The notes beneath the pieces were generated by a model. That model saw only the letters and a program-made list of their open reading frames with translations, searched no databases and was not told where the DNA came from. Shown here piece by piece: positions 26,394-35,013 of a DNA stretch of 51,042 bases (position 1 is the stretch's first letter; each line of letters opens with the position of its first letter). The DNA lies in assembly GCF_002995795.1 (NCBI RefSeq), contig NZ_PVXN01000019.1, positions 1 to 51,042 on the forward strand. The letters are read 5' to 3'. The stretch comes from Clostridium thermopalmarium DSM 5974 (GTDB taxonomy: Bacteria; Bacillota; Clostridia; Clostridiales; Clostridiaceae). The position numbers were made by a program, and so were the translations under genes.

Positions 26394-27086
26394 TTGAACT
26401 CTGATTTATCACCTTTAATTATTTCAATTAAAACTTCCTTAGCTTCTACCATTATTACTTTCTTTCTTGGAATTTTTACTGCATGGTTTATGACCTATAG
26501 AAAAAGAAGATATGAAGGATTATTGGATGCTATATTTACTTTACCTATGGTTCTTCCCCCTACTGTACTAGGCTTTTTTCTTCTTCTAATATTGGGTAAA
26601 AACGGACCAATAGGGCGCTTGCTTTATGAATTTAATATAAAGATAATATTCTCTTGGTCTGCTACAGTTATTGCAGCAGCAGTTGTCTCTTTCCCTTTGA
26701 TGTATAAAACCACTAAAGGAGCTTTTGAACAAATTGATAATAATATATTAAATGCAGCTAGAACTTTAGGAGTATCTGAATGGAGAATTTTTTGGACAAT
26801 CACTCTGCAGCTTGCATGGCCTGGTGTCGCTTCTGGTACAATATTAGCCTTTGCTAGAGCCCTTGGAGAATTCGGTGCAACACTTATGATTGCTGGGAGT
26901 ATTCCTGGAAAAACTCAAACCATTCCGCTTGCTATATTTTTTGCAGTAGAATCTGGAGATATTAATAAGGCTTTATATTGGGTAATATCTATAACAATCA
27001 TTTCCTTTACGGTGATAATTCTTACAAATATTTGGACTAATTATCAAAAAAAACTTATATCATCAGGAGGAACAAAAATAAAATGA
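26394..27086 (+). CDS. modB: Molybdate ABC transporter permease
   Basis: Membrane subunit of the molybdate importer, 230 residues with about five to six TM helices. The EAA loop that contacts ModC is NAARTLGVSEWRIFWTITLQ. The family block FARALGEFGATLMIAG follows. It starts at TTG (26394) with AGGAG 9-10 nt upstream; no better start exists. It overlaps modC by four bases (ATGA), which indicates coupled translation, and follows modA by 56 bp. Confidence 0.95.
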   Translation: MNSDLSPLIISIKTSLASTIITFFLGIFTAWFMTYRKRRYEGLLDAIFTLPMVLPPTVLGFFLLLILGKNGPIGRLLYEFNIKIIFSWSATVIAAAVVSFPLMYKTTKGAFEQIDNNILNAARTLGVSEWRIFWTITLQLAWPGVASGTILAFARALGEFGATLMIAGSIPGKTQTIPLAIFFAVESGDINKALYWVISITIISFTVIILTNIWTNYQKKLISSGGTKIK

Positions 27087-28144
27087 AACTTTTTTTAGAT
27101 ATAAAAAAGAACTTTCCTGATTTCTCTCTAGACATTAAATTAGAAACGGAAGATTGCATTTTGGGTATCCTCGGTCCATCAGGTTCTGGGAAAAGCATGA
27201 CTTTAAAATGTATTGCCGGTGTTATAAAACCTGACTACGGGAAAATCATACTAAATAACAGGATTCTCTTTGATTCTGAAAAAGGAATAAATATGCCTAT
27301 AAAAAAAAGAAAAGCAGGATTTCTTTTTCAAAACTATGCCTTATTTCCTCATATGACCGTTGAAGAAAATATCTCCTATGCTCTTAAATCATTAAAAAAT
27401 AAGGAAAGAAAAGAAATAGTGGAAAAGCACCTGGAAATGATGCATCTAAAAGGACTAGAAAAAAGATATCCATCCCAACTTTCTGGTGGGCAGCAGCAAA
27501 GAGTTGCTCTTGCTCGCGCCCTTGCAGTAAATCCTGAAATTTTGCTTTTAGATGAGCCCTTTTCTGCACTAGACTATCATCTAAAAAAACAAATGATTGC
27601 TCAAATGTCAGATACATTAAAAAGCTATTCTGGTATTACTTTATTTGTAACTCACAACATGAAAGAAGCTTTTCAGTTATGTAATAATCTTATTATAATA
27701 GAAAATGGCAAAAAAATAGAATATGGTAATAAAAATCATATATTCAATTCTCCTTCTACTGCAACTACTGCTTATCTTACAGGTTGTAATAATATTGTTC
27801 CGATAAAAGTTGTTAGTTCAAATTGGGTTGAGGTTCCAGATTGGAAATGTAAATTAAAAATAAATAACATAAATGATAATAAAGTAAATTATATAGGCAT
27901 AAGGTCTCATGATTTAGAATTATTTAAAGACACAGGAGAAAACCAATTTTTATGTTGGCCAGCCTATATTGAAGATAATCCTTTTAGTAAAATTATTTAT
28001 TTAAAATTAAATAATCCTCCTTTAAATAATCTTGACTATAATCTTCAATTAGAACTATCTTTAGAAAAATGGAAAAGTCTTAAAAATACTCCTTTGCCAT
28101 GGAAAATTAATATAAATCCAGATAAACTGCTTCTATTAAAATAA
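27083..28144 (+). CDS. modC: Molybdate ABC transporter ATPase
   Basis: ATPase of the molybdate importer, 353 residues. Walker A GPSGSGKS is at 31-38, the Q-loop in LFQNYALFPHMTV, signature LSGGQQQR and Walker B LLLDEPFSALD. The switch His is in FVTHNMKEA. The last 110 residues form a divergent TOBE/MOP-like regulatory domain, AT-rich and Asn/Lys-rich, less conserved than usual, so feedback binding of molybdate is uncertain. The last gene of the operon; no clear terminator is seen before the next promoter. Confidence 0.94.
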   Translation: MKLFLDIKKNFPDFSLDIKLETEDCILGILGPSGSGKSMTLKCIAGVIKPDYGKIILNNRILFDSEKGINMPIKKRKAGFLFQNYALFPHMTVEENISYALKSLKNKERKEIVEKHLEMMHLKGLEKRYPSQLSGGQQQRVALARALAVNPEILLLDEPFSALDYHLKKQMIAQMSDTLKSYSGITLFVTHNMKEAFQLCNNLIIIENGKKIEYGNKNHIFNSPSTATTAYLTGCNNIVPIKVVSSNWVEVPDWKCKLKINNINDNKVNYIGIRSHDLELFKDTGENQFLCWPAYIEDNPFSKIIYLKLNNPPLNNLDYNLQLELSLEKWKSLKNTPLPWKININPDKLLLLK

Positions 28145-28231
28145 AAATAGAGGTAATCCTTAAAATTAAGCATAAATCCAAACTAATATACTATAATATA
28201 CTAGTTACGCATATATTAGGAGGATTAATAC

Positions 28232-29170
28232 ATGAAATATGTATTCTTTTCTACTATTTTAAAAATGCTTCCAATAATTTTATTGGTGCCGCTCGGATTT
28301 ATTTTAAAGAAACTTAAATTTATAAAAAAAGAGTCCATTGAAGATATAAAAAAATTAGTTATCAATATTGCTCTACCATGCCTTATTTATATAGGATTTT
28401 ATAAGTTGAATTTTCAAAGAAAATTTTTAGTACTAATATTAACTATATCTCTAGTTAATATTTTAATGCTGTTTATAGGAAAACTGATAGGTAAAGTTTT
28501 TAATATACAAAACCCGTATTTTCCACTTTTGTTTAGCAGCTTTGAAGTTGGAATGATGGGTTATTCTATGTTTACAGCTATATATGGGGATAATGAGTTA
28601 GGAAAGTTTGCTATTATGGATTTAGGACAAACATTTTTTATATTTTTTATATGGATGCCTCTCTTTATGAGTAAATCGGATAAAAAGAAAAATATTAAGG
28701 ATACACTAAAAAACTTTTTCACGTCTCCAATAGTAATTGCAATTTTTTTAGGTATAATTACAAGTTTAATTTCATCAGAAAGCCTATATAATAGCAAAAT
28801 ATTTTTATCTTTATTTGATGTTATAAACAAACTAGGTAGTTTAACCGTACCTTTAATAACTATTATTATAGGCTATGAATTAGAAATAAACTCTTCCTAT
28901 ATAAAACTTCCTATTATAACTATAGTTTGTAGAATGACCTTATTAATATTCTTTTCATTAGCAATAAACAAGTATATTATATATAGTATGCTAGACCTTC
29001 CTAAGATTTACGAAAATGCACTCTTCACCATGTTTATACTTCCTCCATCATTTACAGCACCTTTATTTATTAAAGATGATAATGAAGAGAATAGATGCTA
29101 TATTGTAAATACTTTATCTATTGGCATACTTTTATCCATTGTAGTATTTATATTTAGTATGATATTTTAA
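28232..29170 (+). CDS. AEC family transporter (auxin efflux carrier type)
   Basis: Membrane carrier of the AEC family, 312 residues, about ten hydrophobic segments. The N-terminal PIILLVPLGFILKKLKFI and the helix-breaking INIALPCLIYIGF mark the first repeat. The second repeat has NKLGSLTVPLITIIIGYEL and the conserved ILPPSFTAPLFI. Bacterial members export or import organic acids such as malate; the substrate here is unknown. AGGAGG lies 8 nt before the ATG. It follows modC by 87 bp but carries its own terminator; a functional link to molybdate is not implied. Confidence 0.87.
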   Translation: MKYVFFSTILKMLPIILLVPLGFILKKLKFIKKESIEDIKKLVINIALPCLIYIGFYKLNFQRKFLVLILTISLVNILMLFIGKLIGKVFNIQNPYFPLLFSSFEVGMMGYSMFTAIYGDNELGKFAIMDLGQTFFIFFIWMPLFMSKSDKKKNIKDTLKNFFTSPIVIAIFLGIITSLISSESLYNSKIFLSLFDVINKLGSLTVPLITIIIGYELEINSSYIKLPIITIVCRMTLLIFFSLAINKYIIYSMLDLPKIYENALFTMFILPPSFTAPLFIKDDNEENRCYIVNTLSIGILLSIVVFIFSMIF

Positions 29171-29179
29171 AATTTGCGC

Positions 29180-29207
29180 AAAAGCCATAACATATTATGG
29201 CTTTTTT
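29180..29207. terminator. Terminator between AEC and VanW genes
   Basis: Perfect 11-bp arms AAAAGCCATAA (29180-29190) and complement (29195-29205) with a CATA loop and a T-run. It serves the AEC gene and touches the convergent VanW stop codon. Confidence 0.9.
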
Positions 29208-30555
29208 ATTCTTCCTGTTTTATAATAGTAGGCGTACTCATATATTTATCTTGAGATACTATTTCCCTTCTAATCAATTTTCCATTTTCATAAACCTTTT
29301 TTATAAGTTTAGATCTATATCCTGTACGTCCCTTTTTTACTATTTCTCCATCCTTCAAATTTGTATCTTGTACATATTTTATAGGTGAATCTATACGTTC
29401 TATTATCTTAGAAATAAGTTCTACTTTTTTGTTGCTCTTTGTTCCAAACAAATCGAAGGTAATAGTATTTTCACCAGTTTCTGCATGAATGTATATATAA
29501 AAATCCTTATTATTCCTAAATTTAAAGTCCTTTGATCCCCAGCTTACTGCTGCATCCCTGCTTAAAGGCACATAGTTAACAGTCAAACTATGATTATTTC
29601 TCTGCACAACTTCCAAATCTGATAAAAGCACCGCGTTATATAAAGTACTAGATACCTGACATATTCCTCCTCCTAATTCTGACTCTATATTTCCATTTAT
29701 ATATACACCAGCTTCATCAAACCCTCTTGCCTTTGTTCTCTCACCTACAACTTTATTAAAAGAAAACACTTCTCCTGGTGCTACTATAGTGCCATCAATT
29801 ATACTTGCAGCTAAACGAATGTTTTTACTTCTTGATTTATTATTAGAATTAAATTTAGTTGTATAGGAAGCAATTTTTTCTTTAATCCCCTGTTTTTTTA
29901 GTACCTCTTCTGTAATCTTAGGCTTCACTGTCTTATAATCCAAAGTAAACTCTCTTTTATCTCCCAACATATTTGAGCAAACTTGATTATAAAGTTTTTC
30001 CTTATCAAATTCATATCCATAGATTTCTGGTATAATTATAATTTTTCCATCTTCACATTTGTATTTTGCATTTTGAGGCTTAGGCAATTTAAATTCATCA
30101 AATACACTGATTGATTTACAAAACTTTTCATAATCTATTCCATGATTTAAGTCATATTTTCTTCCATACTTTTTTATATTTATATACTCCTTTAATTTTT
30201 CTATTGGACTTAAGTCATTATATAATATTAAAGAAATTTTATTTTTAACTTCTTCTTTATTTGAATAGTACCCTAAATCCTTTAATTTAAAATTATGAGT
30301 TTGTACATCTCCATTATAAGAAAAACATATATTTATCTTTTTATTTTCTATTTCCTCTACTTCTCTATCGATGATCTCCTCCACATCTTTTATTGTCTTT
30401 CCACTTAAATCAACTTCTTTAAAATAAACATTTTTAGGTAACTTTTTATTCTTTTTATTTATTGCTTCTGAAAAAGCATAAGAAGGCAAAGCATATATAA
30501 AACATAATAAAATAGAAAAAATAATTCCTTTCTTTAACATTAATCTCTTTTTCAT
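29206..30555 (-). CDS. VanW-family exported protein with G5-like C-terminus
   Basis: Cell-surface protein, 449 residues. The signal peptide or anchor is MKKRLMLKKGIIFSILLC. One or two peptidoglycan-binding-4 repeats lie at about 45-205, a VanW domain at about 230-375 (GEVFSFNKVVGERTKARGF, ELGGGICQVSSTLYNAVL), then a G5-like domain at about 385-449 (GYRSKLIKKVYENGKL). This is the YoaR layout seen in clostridia. Function is unknown; a wall-associated role is likely. I start at 30555: GGAGG is 8 nt away and the signal peptide follows. The longer frame has 19 extra residues that would bury it. Confidence 0.9.
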   Translation of the reverse strand: MKKRLMLKKGIIFSILLCFIYALPSYAFSEAINKKNKKLPKNVYFKEVDLSGKTIKDVEEIIDREVEEIENKKINICFSYNGDVQTHNFKLKDLGYYSNKEEVKNKISLILYNDLSPIEKLKEYINIKKYGRKYDLNHGIDYEKFCKSISVFDEFKLPKPQNAKYKCEDGKIIIIPEIYGYEFDKEKLYNQVCSNMLGDKREFTLDYKTVKPKITEEVLKKQGIKEKIASYTTKFNSNNKSRSKNIRLAASIIDGTIVAPGEVFSFNKVVGERTKARGFDEAGVYINGNIESELGGGICQVSSTLYNAVLLSDLEVVQRNNHSLTVNYVPLSRDAAVSWGSKDFKFRNNKDFYIYIHAETGENTITFDLFGTKSNKKVELISKIIERIDSPIKYVQDTNLKDGEIVKKGRTGYRSKLIKKVYENGKLIRREIVSQDKYMSTPTIIKQEE

Positions 30556-30664
30556 AAAATCTGCCTCCATTGAAAAATAATCTTCTATAAATATTTTCAC
30601 GTAAAAAAGCATATTTTATTACAAAATAATAATGCCATTTACTTGAATCCATTCTATAGTAAAC

Positions 30665-30721
30665 TAAAAAAGCACAAGACAAAGTGATTTAATTATACAT
30701 AGATCTTCTTTGCCTTGTGCT
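30665..30721 (-). terminator. Terminator of the hemerythrin operon
   Basis: Arms at 30671-30684 and 30708-30721 (14 bp). The single mismatch on the plus strand becomes a G-U pair on the minus strand, and the minus exit reads TTTTTTAG. It ends the flavodiiron-ric-hemerythrin transcript. Confidence 0.85.
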
Positions 30722-30736
30722 ATATAAATAATAATA

Positions 30737-31507
30737 TCATTTATCTTCAGTAAAGCTGCAGTAACCTACTTCATCACATCTTCTTTTCATATCCTTCCAA
30801 ACTTCTTCGTCATTTATTGATTGTAGAGCTGATGGATATAAAATATAGTTTTCCTTAAATATATGATCTCTAAGGTTGAATATTATATATTTTGATACTT
30901 CATGAAGAGTTTTCTTAAAGGTTTCAAAATCAAGCTGAGGTACAAACTCCGCTATATTCTTTAATTGTTTTTTTCTTTCTCTTAAATCATCATGTTCCAT
31001 TCTCATAATTCTTGTAGGACCAGTGATTTTTCTATCTTCCATCTCTTTAAACAGTACATCTTCTTCCCTTTTATGGTGCTTTTCTGCATCCAGGATTTTG
31101 TTTGCCACCTCAACTAATTTTTTAAATTCTTCTGCATTATGCTCATACTTTTCCATCTTTTGAATTTTAGAATTCAATTTTTCTAATTCTGTTAAGAATC
31201 CAAGTATCTTTTCATGCTCTCCTATAAAGGTATGAAGTACATGTCCTTTACTTATCTGAGTTTTAATTTTATCCAGTTTGTCCTTTAAAACCTCCATATG
31301 AATATCACATAGATGCCTTAAATCTTGAGGATTCATACCTTCTTCTATTAAGTTCTGTTCTGCTATTGATAATTCAAGTGGATTTATGCTTGAAACAATT
31401 TTTAATGCCTCTTCTCTCAGATCCTCTGTTATCTCTTCAGTATTTAGTCTTTTTAAAATCTCAGTTAATTTTTCTATATTTTCATTTTGTATATTTTTAT
31501 TTTCCAT
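30737..31507 (-). CDS. DUF438 plus hemerythrin-domain protein
   Basis: 256-residue cytoplasmic protein. DUF438 is at about 10-75 (LREEALKIVSSINPLELSIAEQ, read in part). A hemerythrin four-helix bundle at about 85-235 carries the expected di-iron ligands: HTFIGEHEKIL, EKHHKREEDVLF, MEHDDLRE and LRDHIFKENYILYP. Many clostridial homologues add a PAS domain; it is absent here. Hemerythrin domains bind O2 or NO reversibly or act in iron repair. It lies 15 bp after ric with an AGGAGG site, and is the last gene of a three-gene operon dealing with NO/O2 stress. Confidence 0.9.
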   Translation of the reverse strand: MENKNIQNENIEKLTEILKRLNTEEITEDLREEALKIVSSINPLELSIAEQNLIEEGMNPQDLRHLCDIHMEVLKDKLDKIKTQISKGHVLHTFIGEHEKILGFLTELEKLNSKIQKMEKYEHNAEEFKKLVEVANKILDAEKHHKREEDVLFKEMEDRKITGPTRIMRMEHDDLRERKKQLKNIAEFVPQLDFETFKKTLHEVSKYIIFNLRDHIFKENYILYPSALQSINDEEVWKDMKRRCDEVGYCSFTEDK

Positions 31508-31522
31508 TTCTATTCCTCCTGT

Positions 31523-32221
31523 CTAAAACATTTTAAATAAAACGCTATTTTCTAAATAAATATGAATAAATAAGTCCTTCTCTAAGTTATGAAGTTTATC
31601 ATATACAAGCTTATAGGTTGTGCAAGCACCTTCTGGAGCTTTAAAATCTCTTGTAACTTTCTCCATTTCCTTTAATATATCCCCTGCATCATCATGTTCA
31701 TTTTCCGTATCTTTAATAAAATTGTGTATTTGTTCTAAAAGCTCTTTTTTATTTGTTTCTTCAAATTCAATTATAAGCGGGAATAATTCTTCCTCTTCTT
31801 TTACAAAATGCTCTTCTAATTCCATCTTTAAAGTTCCAAAAAGCCTGTGTACTTTTAAAAGTTCCTCTTTATGATGCTTAAAATGTACCTTTAAAATTTT
31901 AAACATAAGCATATCTATTTCTCTAAGCTCTTTTTTTGTATAATCATGATGATTTCTTAATATATGCTTAATTAAATCTGAAGCTTTTTCCTTTCTCCAA
32001 TCTTTGTATTCTGTATTTGAATTTATGAACTTATTGTACTCATTATTAAGTTCTTCTATAATTTTATTGCTGTCTAAGCCTTTTTCTTCTAACGCTTCTT
32101 TTAAAGTATCATGTCCGCCACAGCAGTAATCTATTTTATGTCTATTAAATATCTCACTTGAATCCGGAAATATTGAAACTATCTCTCCAAGTTTTTGATT
32201 TAAATTTATTAATTTTTCCAT
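31523..32221 (-). CDS. ric: Iron-sulfur cluster repair di-iron protein (Ric/ScdA/YtfE)
   Basis: Cytoplasmic di-iron protein that restores nitrosylated or oxidised Fe-S clusters. The N-terminal ScdA-type domain has IDYCCGG (32-38). The hemerythrin-like domain (from about 80) has the His/Glu ligands in RNHHDYTKKEL, HFKHHKEELLKVH, EHFVKEEEELFP, NEHDDAGDI and HIYLENSVLF. 232 residues, full length. It follows the flavodiiron gene by 69 bp and precedes the hemerythrin gene by 15 bp. This operon makes sense as NO removal plus cluster repair. AGGAGG lies 9 nt before the ATG. Confidence 0.94.
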   Translation of the reverse strand: MEKLINLNQKLGEIVSIFPDSSEIFNRHKIDYCCGGHDTLKEALEEKGLDSNKIIEELNNEYNKFINSNTEYKDWRKEKASDLIKHILRNHHDYTKKELREIDMLMFKILKVHFKHHKEELLKVHRLFGTLKMELEEHFVKEEEELFPLIIEFEETNKKELLEQIHNFIKDTENEHDDAGDILKEMEKVTRDFKAPEGACTTYKLVYDKLHNLEKDLFIHIYLENSVLFKMF

Positions 32222-32290
32222 TATTAAATACCTCCTATTATGAAATAAATTAAAACTTAGAGTGCTAAAGTAGCATAATCAAGTTAATGT

Positions 32291-33520
32291 TTATGGTGCT
32301 AGAATAAGTTCTGAAGTAAATATAGCTGCTCTTTTTATCTTTTTTATATCTTCTTCTTTGGGTGAAAATCTTATTCTTAATGGGAAGTGTATATCAGTCA
32401 TTCCTGTAGATTTAATTATCTCTGATGTATTTAATGCCTTCATGGTTGTTGTATTTATATAGTCCTGAATCACTTCAATAGCTTCTCCACTCCATCCATA
32501 AGATCCAAAAGCTGCTGCTACTTTTCCTTCTAAATTCATATTTTTAAGTTCTTTTAATATATCTTCAAGTTTTCCAATCATATCTCCATATCTTGTGGAG
32601 CTTCCAAAAAGTACAGCATCTGCTTCTTTAATTTTTTCTAATACTTCTTCCTTAGAAAACTTTTTTATATTCATAACTTCAACATTTATACCGCTTTCTT
32701 CAAAACCCTGTTGAAGTATTTCAGCTATCTTTCTTGTATTTCCTCCCATAGCAGAGTATACAATTACTGCTTTCTTGTCTTTATCCGTATTTTTGCTCAT
32801 TTCATCATATATTTCTATGAATTTATTAACATCTTGTCTTATAATAAATCCATGGGATGGAGCTATCATATCTATTTCTAAATCTTTAATTTTTCCTATC
32901 ATTTCTCGAACATATCTTCTATGAGGATGCATTATTAATTTGTAATAGGTTATAAAATCCTCTGTAATATCTTCTTCAGCTAAATCATTAAAATATTTAT
33001 AATTAGCTGCGTGAGTGCTGAATATATCACATGGAAATAAAATTTTATCTTCTTCACAATAGGTTACCATAGTTTCTTCAGTATGAAGATACGGTGTTTC
33101 TATAAATCTTAGAGTCTTTCCTCCTATGTCTAATGTATCTCCATCCTTAACTACTAGAAATTTTCTATCGTGTAGCTTGTACATTTCCTTTAACTCATTC
33201 ACAGCAGGTTCTGTACATACGATAATTGCTTTTTTTGCTCTTGCAGCTAAGGCTCCAAGTCCACCTGAATGATCTGGCTCTGTGTGATTTATAACTATAT
33301 ATTCAATTCTATCTAAATCGATTAAAGACTTTAGATTTTCTATAAATTCTCTTCCAAAACTTATATCCACAGTATCAATAACTGTTGGCTTCTCAGCCAT
33401 TAATAAATAACTGTTATAAGTAGTTCCTTTAGTTAAAGTTAATCTATGAAAAGGTACATCTCTATCATCAATCTTTCCTATCCAATATATATTTTCATTT
33501 AACATAACTCTGCTTTCCAT
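32291..33520 (-). CDS. Flavodiiron protein (FprA-type NO/O2 reductase)
   Basis: Cytoplasmic flavodiiron protein that reduces NO to N2O and/or O2 to water, with electrons from rubredoxin or similar. The beta-lactamase-like domain has HTEPDH (79-84), H146, D165 and H223 as di-iron ligands. The flavodoxin domain begins near 247 (AVIVYSAMGGNTRKIA, FGSSTRYGD, AAFGSYGWSGEA). 409 residues; no fused rubredoxin domain, and no rubredoxin gene is adjacent. The segment around H146 (LHTEETM) differs from the common HWPDSM but keeps the His. GGGAGG is 8 nt before the ATG. First gene of the stress operon, with an FNR-type box in the promoter. Confidence 0.94.
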   Translation of the reverse strand: MESRVMLNENIYWIGKIDDRDVPFHRLTLTKGTTYNSYLLMAEKPTVIDTVDISFGREFIENLKSLIDLDRIEYIVINHTEPDHSGGLGALAARAKKAIIVCTEPAVNELKEMYKLHDRKFLVVKDGDTLDIGGKTLRFIETPYLHTEETMVTYCEEDKILFPCDIFSTHAANYKYFNDLAEEDITEDFITYYKLIMHPHRRYVREMIGKIKDLEIDMIAPSHGFIIRQDVNKFIEIYDEMSKNTDKDKKAVIVYSAMGGNTRKIAEILQQGFEESGINVEVMNIKKFSKEEVLEKIKEADAVLFGSSTRYGDMIGKLEDILKELKNMNLEGKVAAAFGSYGWSGEAIEVIQDYINTTTMKALNTSEIIKSTGMTDIHFPLRIRFSPKEEDIKKIKRAAIFTSELILAP

Positions 33521-33571
33521 TATTAATTCCTCCCTAAATTCTCTCTTTTCTATGCCCTTATTTTATAGGGA

Positions 33572-33601
33572 TTTATACCAAAAAAATATGATTCAAATCA
33601 A
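33572..33601 (-). promoter_or_regulatory. Flavodiiron promoter with FNR-type box over -35
   Basis: On the minus strand TTGAT-TTGA-ATCAT (33601-33588) matches the FNR consensus TTGAT-N4-ATCAA at 9 of 10 positions. An extended -10 TGGTATAAA ends at 33572 with TATAAA at 33577-33572. The box covers where a -35 hexamer would lie (33600-33595), about 30 bp upstream of the likely start, a repressing position. Confidence 0.65.
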
Positions 33602-33665
33602 AGTTTAAAAAAATTATATTAAATTCTTGATATAAATTTAGCTGAGCCTTGATATATAAAATATA

Positions 33666-33706
33666 AAAGCCTTCTACCTCTGTAAGTTACAGAGGTAGAA
33701 GGCTTT
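33666..33706 (-). terminator. Terminator of the Crp/Fnr regulator gene
   Basis: Perfect 20-bp arms AAAGCCTTCTACCTCTGTAA (33666-33685) and complement (33687-33706). The symmetric hairpin would work in both directions. It separates the regulator from the flavodiiron promoter. Confidence 0.88.
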
Positions 33707-33730
33707 CTTCTGCTATTTTACTCTAATTAT

Positions 33731-34441
33731 CTAGTCTACATATTTACTTAAAGCATCTTTATTCTTTATTATAATTATCTTATTTCCTATCAATTCTATA
33801 AGCTTTAATCCCTCAAATTTTTTAAGCTTTCTACTGATAGTTTCTCTCGTTACTCCACAGTAATTTGCCATTTCTTCTCTATTTACAGGAAGATTTATTT
33901 TTATTCCTTCTTTATCTTTAACTCCATATTTTTCACTAAATTCCACTAACATATTGGCAATTCTAACTTCCGCATCGTTAGTTGCAAGATTTTGTGCTAA
34001 ATTTTCTATTTCTGTCAGTCTCCTTGTAACTTCCTTAAGTATTTTTAAGGAAATTTCAGGATTGCTCATTATTATTTTTTTCATATCATTTTGAGTTAAA
34101 GTACAAATCTTCACATTAGATATAGCATAAGCATCAAAGTTATAAGTTGCACTTTCACTAAATAGGTTTAACTCTCCAAAAAAATCTCCATCGCTTAATA
34201 TATGCATTATTTGCTCTTTTCCATCTTTAGTTATCTTTGATAGCTTAACTTTTCCCTCATTTATAATAAATAGAGTATCAGACTCTTCACCTTCATGGCA
34301 AAGAGCTTCTCCCTTCTTATAACTTTTATGTCCTGTCATAGCAACAATTTTTTTTAATTCTTCTTGTGAAAGAGCTGAAAATATAGGCACTTTACTTGCA
34401 CAAATGTTATGGTGGCATCTGCCGCAGCCGCACTCTTGCAT
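33731..34441 (-). CDS. Crp/Fnr-family regulator with FNR-like cysteines
   Basis: 236-residue DNA-binding regulator. The N-terminus ECGCGRCHHNIC carries C4, C6, C9 and C14. A cyclic-nucleotide-fold sensor domain (20-130) has C113 in KICTL, the place of FNR Cys122. A long dimer helix (130-155) leads to a winged HTH whose recognition helix VTRETISRKLKKF (about 197-209) has E200-x2-S203-R204, the FNR-type pattern that reads TTGAT. An O2- or NO-labile Fe-S cluster is likely. AAGGGG lies 6 nt before the ATG. It sits 27 bp after ybaK, probably co-transcribed, and beside the flavodiiron operon it may control. HcpR-type NO regulators are the closest alternative. Confidence 0.9.
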   Translation of the reverse strand: MQECGCGRCHHNICASKVPIFSALSQEELKKIVAMTGHKSYKKGEALCHEGEESDTLFIINEGKVKLSKITKDGKEQIMHILSDGDFFGELNLFSESATYNFDAYAISNVKICTLTQNDMKKIIMSNPEISLKILKEVTRRLTEIENLAQNLATNDAEVRIANMLVEFSEKYGVKDKEGIKINLPVNREEMANYCGVTRETISRKLKKFEGLKLIELIGNKIIIIKNKDALSKYVD

Positions 34442-34468
34442 AAATTTCCCCTTCCATAGAATATGTTC

Positions 34469-34927
34469 TTATTTACATACATCAATCCAAGTTCCTTTAG
34501 TTATATTTTGCAATTCATCTATTGAAATCTTCACTGCTGCATTTGGAGCTCCTGCTGCTGGATATACATGATCATACTGTTTAAGCGACTTATCCAAATA
34601 TATATGGAGAGGATTTTTAAGTCCAAAAGGACATACTCCTCCTACAGGATGACCTGTTATTTCAAATACTTCTTCGCTGCTTAACATTTTAGCTTTAGTC
34701 TTAAAATAATCCTTATACTTTCTATTATCTATCTTTGCATCTCCTTTTGATACTATAAGAATATTCCTATCCTTTAAAGCTAAAGCCATGGTTTTTGCAA
34801 TCTGCCCCATTTCTACCCCTATAGCTCTAGCAGCCAGCTCGACTGTAGCTGTGCTCTGCTCCATTTCCATGATTTCAAGTCCTAAGTTTTCTTCCCTAAA
34901 TTGTTTTTTTACACTTTCTAAACTCAT
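34469..34927 (-). CDS. YbaK/EbsC-type aminoacyl-tRNA deacylase
   Basis: 152-residue YbaK/ProX-like editing domain. Relatives free mischarged tRNA (Cys-tRNA-Pro for YbaK). The conserved Lys is in GQIAKTMAL; the GGVCPFGLKNPLHIYLDKSL block, read in pieces, and PAAGAPNAAVKI complete the fold. It stands alone, not fused to a synthetase. GGGGGG precedes the ATG by 8 nt. Upstream is a clear promoter with a flanking inverted repeat; downstream the Fnr-like regulator follows after 27 bp, so the pair forms an operon of unclear logic. Confidence 0.9.
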   Translation of the reverse strand: MSLESVKKQFREENLGLEIMEMEQSTATVELAARAIGVEMGQIAKTMALALKDRNILIVSKGDAKIDNRKYKDYFKTKAKMLSSEEVFEITGHPVGGVCPFGLKNPLHIYLDKSLKQYDHVYPAAGAPNAAVKISIDELQNITKGTWIDVCK

Positions 34928-34951
34928 AAATATTGCCCCCCATTTTTATGT

Positions 34952-34996
34952 TTTTGTAAAATAACTTTATTATATTACAAAACACAAAAAATGCAA
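34952..34996 (-). promoter_or_regulatory. ybaK-regulator promoter with inverted repeat
   Basis: On the minus strand TTGCAT (34996-34991), a 16-bp spacer and TATAAT (34974-34969). An 8-bp inverted repeat TTTTGTAA (34952-34959) / TTACAAAA (34975-34982) brackets the -10 box and could be an operator. Confidence 0.7.
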
Positions 34997-35013
34997 CACT
35001 TAACAATTTATTT

